64,000 bases of DNA from Cyprinodon diabolis. Its lineage: Eukaryota > Chordata > Actinopteri > Cyprinodontiformes > Cyprinodontidae. This document shows positions 54,947-64,000 of this stretch, one piece after another. The DNA lies in the NCBI GenBank assembly GCA_030533445.1, contig CM060073.1, forward strand, positions 38,271,428 through 38,335,427, in the 5' to 3' direction. The position numbers and the translations under genes are program-made. How positions within the stretch are numbered: position 1 is the stretch's first letter; each line of letters begins with the position of its first letter. The notes under the pieces were generated by a model. It saw nothing but the letters and a program-made list of their open reading frames with translations, had not been told where the DNA came from and ran no database searches.

Positions 54947-55920
54947 CAGTGGTGGCTGGCCAATAGGGGGCACTAGAGTGTAGCCCCACGCACCCAATGA
55001 CCTTGATAAAAACATAAAAAAAACTAATTTAACAAAATTAAACAAAATTATGAAATTAAAATATTTCAAATATATTAAAACATTTTTTAGATGTGCAATA
55101 TAAATATTTAATCTTTAATTACGAATAGAGCCGTATCATTCTTCGTCAGATTGGTAATGTATTGTAGTGCAAAAATCTTTGGCCAGTGACTCGTTAAAAG
55201 TTGTGCATGTGCAGTAGCTCCTCTGCAATGTAAAAAGATAGGAGAGCTCAGGGCGAAGGAGAGCTGCGCTCCGAGCTGACAGGAACTGTCGTCACAGTTG
55301 TAGTGCGGCTGATTGACAGTTCGAGTCGCGGATGTGAAGTCCCTTAAAGCAAACTGACCAAGAGAAGCTGGAGGCGAAAGCATTTGGACCTGATCAGCCG
55401 AACATCAAAATTATTCAGCAGTCCAAAAGACAGATGGATACGGTACACTTTGTCTTTTTCCAGGACTTGGTTTAGCTGCAAGGCTTGGCTTGTAAAAACT
55501 TTTTAGAAAAGTCAAAAAAGCATTAACAATCTGGTATTCATATGGAAAAGATGTTCATTAATTTGTATAGTTGCTCAACACAATCTCAGAAAAGAAATAG
55601 TTTTTATATATTAAAAAATATATAAAGTTGAATAATAGCTTATCCATTATTAAACTGGTACATTATTTTTTTTAGGTTTGTGACACCATATTAGACCATG
55701 CTAAACACAGATTTGTGTTGACAAAGCCTCGGAAGGGCAAGAAAAATAAATAATGAAATATGTTTTTGTCTTTATAAAGTGTTTTTAAAATGTTTTTTGT
55801 TGTTGGGATTCATATAAATATACTGTCGAGATAACTTATTATACGTTTGATTGCTTTTTGGTATACATCTATTTTGAATGTATAGCCCCCCCCTGGAGAA
55901 AACTCCACCAGCTGCCACTA
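54947..55920. mobile_element. Non-autonomous hAT-type element, 974 bp
   Basis: Left end CAGTGGTGGCTGGCC and right end (reverse complement) TAGTGGCAGCTGGTGG form imperfect TIRs. The flanking octamers ATTGGTAC (54939-54946) and ATTAATAC (55921-55928) agree at six of eight positions. No transposase; the interior is AT-rich on both sides of a GC-richer part. Confidence 0.65.
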
Positions 55921-55928
55921 ATTAATAC

Positions 55929-56877
55929 CCCTTAATGAACCACGGTACCTCTATGAATTCTTTTGAGGCTCCACCAATGCCATTGCATAACAAAATAAGA
56001 ATGAATAGTAATCTTTATATTAATAATATTATGAATTAAAAATTAAATGACAGTAGTACATGTATGTATATACATTAAGAACATGATATTCTCTTTCACA
56101 GGGCCAAACTTCTAAACAGGGCATACATTTTCTCATTTTCCTTTTTCATGGAGCAGCTTTCTCCTGCAGGAGATAACTTTTTTTGACCTAACCTACCTAC
56201 ATCTGTATCTACTGCACGGCTTGGGGGAGATGAACATACCTACCTTGACTTTGCAGTCATTATCTATCATTGCTTTTCTTCAGTACATGTTGTGCCTTGT
56301 TTCTTCACCTTGGGCCAGTCTTAGCAACACACTATATGCACAAAAGTATTTAGATGCTTGCTTTCACACACAAAGGTTACTGAAATCCTATTCTTAATGC
56401 AATAGAAACTAACAAACCCTATGAAGTTATAATAGCTGTAAACGGTGAGGAAACATTGTCCACAAAGTGTACAGTAGGGATGTGTTTTAGGGAATATCTG
56501 ACCAAATTGATCTTACTGGTCAGGCTACTGGTCTAAACTATAGTGAATTCCAAAGGATTGCTGATGGATTAAGATCAGAACTTGTCTATATATCAAATTC
56601 CCTCATAACTAACTAGAGGAGGAAATTTAAATCAGCTTCTAATCTAATTAAACTTTTTTTTCCGTCTTTCAACACTCTTGGCTAAGTAACTACTTTGTAT
56701 ATTAAATTAACTTTCTAGACCCATAGTTTGTGAAGGATTTGCTGCTTTTGTCCAGTCTCTAAAACTTTGCAACTACACAGCCCAATTATTAGCAAGGGAA
56801 TATCTTGAATGGTGATAAATTATACAATGTTATAATTTAGTAAACTTCTGAGAGGGACCTATTCGTTCACAAATGTT
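55929..56877. other. Intergenic, nothing recognised
   Basis: AT-rich DNA without repeats or coding signals that I can name. ACTATATGCACAAAAGTATTT at 56330-56351 faintly recalls a Tc1-type TIR. Confidence 0.4.
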
Positions 56878-56881
56878 TTAA

Positions 56882-57379
56882 AGCTACAGTGTGTAATAAT
56901 TACAGGGATATACAGTCAGAAATTTAATATATTATACATAACTATGTTATTTATCATCATCTACGAGCTCAGCCTCTTAACCTTAATATTTGCGTTGCCT
57001 TAGAATTCGTTATTTATAATTACATAGGAGCGGGTCTCGCAGCCATGGAGGCAGACATCTTTGCGCTATGGCAGCGCAGAGCCAACAAACTAGCGATTGC
57101 GAGATCGCCCATTACGCTCGAAAGTAACTACGGCAAGTTGAGAGAGATGAACTGAGACGGTACTGAACAATAGATGGCAGTATATACTATCTGTAAAATT
57201 ATCTATGTAAACAAACCTCATCACTTGAGAAGGTAGGTGATGCGGACGTCGTGGAAGACATTTTGTCCTGTAACGCTCGCCGTACTGTTGGGGGGGAGAA
57301 GCGGTGGGGGGGAGATGTTCATGTTGCTGTGGTCTGCAGTCTGGAAGCTAGATGTCGCTGAAAATTACACACTGTAGCT
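56882..57379 (+). mobile_element. TTAA-target MITE, 498 bp
   Basis: The ends AGCTACAGTGTGTAATAATT and AGCTACAGTGTGTAATTTTC (reverse complement of the right end) are flanked by TTAA at 56878-56881 and 57380-57383, a piggyBac-type target. The middle is GC-rich and gene-like and contains the small ORF at 57045-57155. Similar ends are frequent in teleost genomes. Confidence 0.8.
57045..57155 (+). CDS. Small ORF (36 aa) inside the TTAA MITE, coding status unknown
   Basis: ATG at 57045 has a near-ideal start context (GCAGCCATGG). The frame begins MEADIFALWQRRANKLAIAR and ends at TGA 57153-57155. The peptide is basic and amphipathic-looking, with no family recognised. The GC-rich codon use contrasts with the AT-rich flanks. 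It may be a fragment of host coding sequence captured by the element, or chance. Confidence 0.25.
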   Translation: MEADIFALWQRRANKLAIARSPITLESNYGKLREMN

Positions 57380-57383
57380 TTAA

Positions 57384-60300
57384 GAATCAACCTACATACC
57401 TGAGTGCTCTGTTTCATATACCTTTGTTCAATGGTTTCAAGAGGTATCTTGATGCATTTGGTGATAAAACATCTGTTAAACATTCTGTTATGTGTCACTC
57501 TTCTTTTTACTGTTGCTATTACAAGTCTGAGTTGGTTTAACTACTGACTGAGTCCTGTTTTGCAACAATACTTTAGTTGGGTTTTGATTAATTCTAATGA
57601 GTGTTGTTGTTATTGTTCAATTAATGTAAACCATGGCATTTCTAAACAACGTAAACACACATGAAGAATGAATCCAAACAACGTTCTGTTTGAAACACAC
57701 CAGAATTGATCAGAGCAGAACTTCAACTTTGTGGTTAAAATATACATGGGCCAGTAAACTGATCAGACAAGTTAAACAGTCTAAACTACGCGGACTAGTA
57801 TTTTTATTGGTTTCTGCTAAAAACGTCTGGAAGCATCTTGCAGAGAACACACAGTGGTGTGTGGGAGAAAATTTGAGATGTAACCATTTGCTGTTTTAGC
57901 TCTGGCTAAAGACAGTAACTTAGTATTGGGTCAAATAGATGATAAAAGAGTTGCATCGCCTCCACCTACAAGAGCTGCCTACTATCCCACGTAAAACTCA
58001 GTAAAAAATAGCAGGTCCATCTTCCAGTATTTTCTGCAGCAGAGGGTTATAACAGAATGAGAAAAATGAACCAGATCCACCTCCTCACTATTTACTTAAG
58101 GTAAGCAATGCTCATGATAAGCTTAACTCGGGTGTGTGTCAACAATACTAAATTTGGATAAAGAGATCAATTATAAAACCGGGGAAGTTTCATTTTATAA
58201 ATTACCGTTGGGTTATGGGATGGACTCTGGATGACCAGCCTGGTCAGCTGTACAAGGGAGGTCCGCAATCTCCACTTCTCCACCCTGTGCAACCACCACC
58301 CTAGTGTTGTATAGTAATTATGTATTCAATGTCAACCCCAAGGGGGATATTTTATTTAATCAAATAACATTCAGACTGTCATATATTGTTCTGTAAACAT
58401 ATGCCCAACTAGCTGTGTCAGAACAACAAATGAAAGTTTGAATCAAGCTCAAATATGGAATAAATTCATACAACTAACCAAACCAAGCCAGTTATAAAAA
58501 TCTTGACTAAACTTGTCAACTAAACTAAGCTACTATGTACAGAAAGAAAAAGGACTAAAAAAATGGTTGAAAACTATAATCAGAAAAATGTTGAAATAAT
58601 ATTACAGTTCGGCATGAATTTATGGAATATGGTAAAATTAACTTTTAACTAATTTAGGATTGGAATGGTTTCTTTGGTCATACTTTGGTAATCGAATGTG
58701 ATGTGCATGTGAGGAAACACATAAACTTTAAGGTTATATTAGCGTTCAAACCCTTAGTAAAATAAAATGTATTTTATCCTTATAAACAACAGATCAGAAC
58801 ATGTCAGCTTGGGTTACAATATGGTCATCCTTTTTGTAGGCTTGCTATACACAACAGCAAACACCTAAAATGACCAAATATCAAAAGCTAAAATTGTTTC
58901 ACCGGAAACTCCTTCACTAACCTTGCCAGACTTGTAAGCTCTGTGAATTTCTCTACCACTCTACCATGTTGACATGTATTTATCTGGGTTAGCGCGAGAG
59001 GAAATGGGGGTGGGGTGGGGTGGGGGGGCACAAAGTGGAAAAGGCTTTTGGTAACACACTACCAGTATTCTAGGCACTCAAGCTTGTCAGAGTTGATAAC
59101 CTTGACTGAAGCTTGCTCTATCAGGGACTAACATAGAAAAAGCAAAAATATAAAATAAACAAATAAATAACCAACATCTAAATTGTTTAAATCTAAATTA
59201 GTTTCACTTGATATACATCTCCTGTCACTGAGATCTGCTCTAACTGATGATGAAACAAATTGATTTCCAGAATGTCCGAGTTAGCCGCTCTTTAAGTTAG
59301 CTTCTGGGGTAAGTTTGTGATGAAGACTATTTTGCTGAGGTTTAATCAATTTTTATTGCATTTTAAATTTATTGTTGTAAGACATGTTGAACAAAGAAAA
59401 AAAATAACTGAGGATAACAAATAAGAGTATAGATGTTCTTTATAGTTCTTTGGAGTGCCGGGCCTTCCTGACATTAAGTGATATTGATCTCCTGACCAAC
59501 CAAGGGTGGTGGGCCTTTCATCAGTAACAACCAAGAAGCCTACGTCAGAAATTACGGCATTCCCTTTATGACACACAGAACCATGTAATTTTAGATTCAT
59601 CTCCTTAGGAGAATAATTTTTTCTTTGTGCTTGAATTGTAAATTGAATGAAGGAGGATACATTGTTATCATACTGTGCTATATTACGTTTATTCTGTCAT
59701 TCTGTGGTGCAGTTTTTCCATCTCTGGAGCTCTTTATAAACAGTAACTATAAGAGGTAAAACTTATCCTGGGTTGGAACAAGGAGTTATCTTGTCAAGAT
59801 CAAGTTTTTATTTTGGTTTCTATAGCAAACCCCTGTTAACATATGGGACATGTATTATTAAAAGTTGAAACAAGACAAAAGGAAGGAGAAAATTCAAATG
59901 ATCAAAAGTGTTAACAGGTTTATGTTTCAGTCATTTACTTGATCATTTCAAAGCTGCCTGCAAACATGTTACATTATCCAATTTAATTTACATTTCCTGT
60001 TAGGGGGTTTATAAGGCGCATTAAATTTAACCGAGCCACACAACATGGTTGCAAGCAGAACAAACTAAATTCTTTTGCACATTAACTAGAAGTTCCTATT
60101 AGGTAGCCCATAATATGTGTTTATCAACATGTTAGTTTTATGTTCAAGCCAGAAATGCACTCAGTCAAGCAAAACCTGCTTCTGAAAAGGGCTTGAGGGC
60201 TGCAATGTCCTTGGAAAAGTGTAGTGCTCAGCTTCTTTAATTTGCAAACTAGACAAGCTCACTCTGAACTAAGATAGATATAATAATACCAATAGAACAA

Positions 60301-62879
60301 ATTATTTTGATGCAGGGAGCTAAATTGAAAAAAAAATGGAGGATACAGAGGGAGCACTTTTCATCATTGTGCTTTATTCAACTTCTACTCTCAATTCTGC
60401 ATTATTTGTGAATTCAACTAACTTTATGTTCTCTGTACTTTTTCTTGTTTTAGTAAATTCATCTGGCCTGCTTTTCTGTTTGGTTGTGACACGATCCTGA
60501 AGGGAGAATGGTGCATTTCATTCTCACATAAAACGTTTTTTTTTTTGCGAAAGATGAACAAATGGGCAGGAATATGCAGACTACCTAATTTGAAACAGTT
60601 TTCAGATGGATGTATTGATGGATGAACAGACAGACAGACAGACAGATAGACAAAGGGTGTATATTATATAATATCTTAGGGGTTCATCTGTAACGCTTTA
60701 CATTGTGTAAAATAAATATTTTTCTTATACCAAAGCCATAATGTTTGTGTTTTTTTTACTTCAAATGGTAAATGACAAGATACAATTAGTCAGTTGTTTC
60801 TTTTACCTGTGAGCTTTGAAATGTTGTCTCTTATTGAGGAATCGGTCTGCTCGTGTATAATATAAAAGGGACCCCTCTTGATTTGTTGGAAAAGCATGGT
60901 TATGAGCTGGGTCCTGTTCAACAGGTTTGCCTAAATAAAAGTTTTGGTGTGATGTTGCAGAGGCAGGTAATGGAAAAAAGGGCTTTAACCAGCTCTTATT
61001 CTGATGTTAGTTTATTTCAGCCTTTCTTCTGTCTCATGTACAGGGTTTGGTAATATCAGAGGCTGCTTGTGTTACAATAATGACAGCAAGTTGGACTGAA
61101 TACACAAACTTACAGCGGGGCTTACAGGAAAACCTGAAATTCCTTGGACTGGCAGTGCTATTGTCTGGGTCGTATTTTCTTATTTTTGTTTTTTGCTACT
61201 GACCTTTATGGCTTTGGACCTGTGCCCAGTTATGTTAGAAGGTGTATAAAGACACGGATGAGAGATTTTGGTTTGGAGGAATCTGCTTTGCCTGCTCCGA
61301 GTCCTGGGCCAACTTTATAATACAGTGTGTAAGACAGGACTTCTCATGTATCAACAGTATGTAACCTCATAATTTTGCATCTGGTAAAATAGTAAACAAT
61401 CCCTGAAGAGTAAAAATTCCCTTTATCATGCTAACAGCTGCAACGTCATGTTGAATGGGACTTTGGTTAATATGTAATTTAAGACAGAATAATTTGTCAA
61501 TGTAGTATACATTTAGAGTAAGACAAAGAACACACTGATACAGTGTGGGCTATTTAACAAAATGGTATATTTTAAAAATATTACAATGACTGAAGACTAT
61601 ATAGTCTCCTCTAGGCAGATTTTTACAAAGGCTAGAATGAAGGGATAATCTAACAGATTATAATAAATCCCCAATTTATGTAAAAACAAAATTAAGGTCC
61701 TAAAGAAAAAGAGACAATCTAACATGATTGGATTTATCTCTGGTTATGCCTTATACTGCAGTTGAGTAATACCACTGATATGTCATCTTCTTTAAAATCC
61801 TATTCAACACTGACTAAAGTGACTAAAGCATTTTTAAAGATATGTAAACCAAAATAATGAAAAATAAAAAAAATCCACCCATACCGTTTTAATTTACCAA
61901 GGACATTGCGAATGATGAATCTTTCACTGCCTGGACGTCATAAACATATAAACTTGCCCGGCCAGGAGGCGCAAGAATAATGAGGAGCAGTCTAAACAGT
62001 CTGTCATCATCTATGCTTTTAGAGGGAGTTCTCTACACAGGCGCCGGCAGAGTATATTGGTAGCATTATAGCACAGTGGCCCTCAATTTATCAATAAAAG
62101 AACCAACGTGTCAGTCCAGTAAACACATAGGCAGCATTTGCATTCAAGATAACCAGACCAGTCATGTGAATTTTATACTCTGTCTCCTCACTTTGTGTGT
62201 GCCGTCCCTCTTTCTCGCACTCTTGCCTTTCATTTTTCCCTCTTCCAAAAGCTTCTCCAGTTGCTAAAAAGCTATTCATTGAACCAGAATCCACTCTAAC
62301 TGTAGACTGTCAGGGTCTCTGGGATTTTGCTGTTTTTCTGTTGTGAGTGAGCTTCTTGTCACAGAGAGGATCTTTGGTGGTGGCTCTGCTGACCCGTGTT
62401 TCAGCACACCTGAGAACATTTTCCAATCAGGAGGACTGGCTCATATTAGGAGGTGAAAGACAATCCCTCTTCACCAGGTAATCCAGACCTAAATAAGGAA
62501 TATCTTTCTTGTTAAAATTATCTTTCTTGTTAAAATTATCTTCCTGTGAATCTCTTTTAATGTGGACTCTGTTATTTTTCTAGACAACTAGTGAACCTCA
62601 ATTCATCTCCAATCTTCATGATAAATGTCTTATCTGTGTTCACTGGTTCTCTATGTGATCCTGCATGCGGGTCAAAAACTACGAACCAACCTGTCAGTAG
62701 ACACATAGTTTAATACTCTTCTTAATTTTTTTTTCATATCCATTACACTTGTGTTTCAGAGAGTTAAATCTGAATATCAGTCAAAGACAGTTTTTAAACA
62801 AAGGCCTTTAATTTTAAGGGAGGGAAAAAAATCTAAATCTACATGAGCCTTTGTGAATAGTAGTTGCAGTTTGGAAAGC
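57384..62879. other. Intergenic, no coding gene seen
   Basis: About 5.5 kb of AT-rich DNA. It holds the G-rich motif at 59006-59028, an (ACAG)n run at about 60626-60650 and a direct 18 bp duplication CTTTCTTGTTAAAATTAT at 62503-62540. The short open frames lack family similarity. Confidence 0.45.
59006..59028 (+). other. G-quadruplex-type motif
   Basis: Four G runs (5, 4, 4 and 7 G) are separated by single T: GGGGGTGGGGTGGGG followed by TGGGGGGG. Confidence 0.8.
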
Positions 62880-63237
62880 ATTGCAGTCATTTGTAAACAT
62901 TTTCAACTCCAGCAAACCACAATGGAAGCCATTATGCACATATGGAGAAATCATGGAACAGTGGGGAACCTCCCCAGAAGAGGACAAAAGACCAAAATTA
63001 CCCCAAGGGCACAGTGACGACTCAAAGACATCACAAAAGTCCCCACAACAACATCTAAAGAACTGCAGGCCTAATTTTCTTCAGTTGGGTTCAGTGTTCA
63101 TTGCTCCAGTATAAAAAAAGAGAATGGGTGAAATAGCCTACATGGCAGAGTTCCAAGATGATAACTACACAAGGGTCTGTCTCAATTTTTCTGGGACACA
63201 TCTTGAAAATCCTCAAGACTTTTGCACACTTGCTGAT
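62880..63237 (+). mobile_element. Decayed Tc1-like transposase fragment
   Basis: Blocks CAACTCCAGCAAACCACAAT, AATCATGGAACAGTGG, CCAAAATTACCCCAAG, CCCACAACAACATCTAAAGA and CATGGCAGAGTTCCAAGATG follow the order of a common fish Tc1 transposase gene. It then runs through CAAGACTTTTG near the first catalytic region. No open frame remains. Confidence 0.75.
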
Positions 63238-64000
63238 GTGGTATGTACAAACTCCAGCCAATCGATGTTGGAACTTTTTCAAGATCCCCTTCATAAAGCT
63301 AGGGTGACCAGATTTGGGTGTCTGAAAAGGAGGACACTTTATAGTTGCACAATTTGACATAGATTTGGAGTCAGTCAGTCACATGACCTGGAAGTTATTG
63401 AGGAAACATCTATTATTTATGTAATAAAAAATATTTGAAAATATACAAAGGCTTAAAATAGAATAAAAATGAGTGTGCTTCATCAGGCTAATGTTGTAAA
63501 ACAATTTCACAAAGAATTTGGGTCGGTAGGTCACATGACCTGGAAGCTGTTGAAGAAAAGTGCCAACTTTTGTCTTTAAAAATATGTTAAAAATTGAAAA
63601 TAGCTTAAAATTGCATAAAAGCAACCATGTTTTATATTAGTTTCGTCTTAGTTGGTCATAAGGAATTTATTGATTTTTGTTTCACAAGAGTGGGTCAAAG
63701 ATTTGTTGATGGTCCATAACTGCACCACTGCGTGTGGCAGGAGGGAGCATTCCACACCCCTGTTATATGCCATGTATAAATAAGGACTGCAGTTTCCTGC
63801 CGTAAATGCATTTGTCAGCAACATGCACATGTAAATTCAGCATGAACACAGAAGAGAGGCAATACCACGGATCCATTGATTCAATGGCAGTGTTTATACA
63901 GAAAAAGCACTAACTGAAGGCTAGATATTGGTGTTATTTCCTCATTATGTGCAGAATCTGTCAGAGCTCAGAACAGAAGGATACAGTTATTTGAGGCGAA
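63238..64000. other. Intergenic, no coding gene seen; degenerate tandem duplication
   Basis: Two diverged units about 152 bp apart (from about 63368 and 63520) share TCACATGACCTGGAAG, TTGAAAAT(A) and GCTTAAAAT. Nothing else was recognised to the window end. Confidence 0.5.

Noticed and set aside
59425..59605. Possible Tc1-related fragment (CCAACCAAGGGTGGTGGGCC region)
   Set aside because: It resembles a fish repeat I vaguely recall, but no transposase motif or terminal repeat is visible.
62310..62480. Possible solo LTR starting TGTCAGGGTCTCTGGG
   Set aside because: No TG...CA pairing, target duplication or clear 3' end could be defined.

Overview
The window is vertebrate nuclear DNA, almost certainly from a ray-finned (teleost) fish. 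Spliced genes with GT-AG introns make up little of it. The rest is AT-rich non-coding DNA with long (TA)n microsatellites and a typical teleost set of transposons: Tc1-like elements, hAT and TTAA-target MITEs, a tRNA-derived SINE, LINE L2 3' tails and Ty3/Gypsy-type LTR elements. The species cannot be fixed from the sequence.

Two host genes are recognised, arranged tail to tail. The last three coding exons of hspb11 (IFT25, an intraflagellar-transport B subunit) lie on the + strand at 1701-2087; the 5' part is outside the window. The complete coding region of lzts1 (PSD-Zip70/FEZ1 family) lies on the - strand in eight exons between 16315 and 8779. It encodes 638 residues, with a myristoylation-type N-terminus, a long coiled coil and a C-terminal ATEI tail. 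No protein-coding host gene was found right of 16.4 kb. That 47 kb is probably 5' flank and non-coding first exons of lzts1 plus intergenic DNA.

Mobile DNA, left to right: an apparently intact Tc1-like transposon with an open DD34E transposase (228-1475); a mariner-like MITE with a TTAA MITE inside it (5534-6466); a SINE split by a hAT MITE (7181-8062); a second Tc1-like element with ~205 bp inverted repeats and a broken transposase (26340-27931); a TTAA MITE (37605-37774); a 725 bp TIR element (38139-38863); a 1.28 kb hAT element with a perfect 8 bp target duplication (40381-41664); an L2 tail (48397-48660); a putative solo LTR (49403-49834); a complete but non-autonomous LTR retrotransposon (51160-53228); a hAT MITE (54947-55920); and a TTAA MITE carrying a small ORF with a strong start context (56882-57379). 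Several decayed Tc1 fragments lie between these.

The most unusual element is the LTR retrotransposon at 51160-53228. It has paired LTRs, a perfect CAAAG target duplication, a G-rich polypurine tract and an 11-nt primer-binding site complementary to a point inside its own 5' LTR, as expected for Tf1/sushi-type self-priming. Its interior has no visible pol and consists largely of three kinds of codon-multiple minisatellite in one long frame that opens at the end of the LTR.
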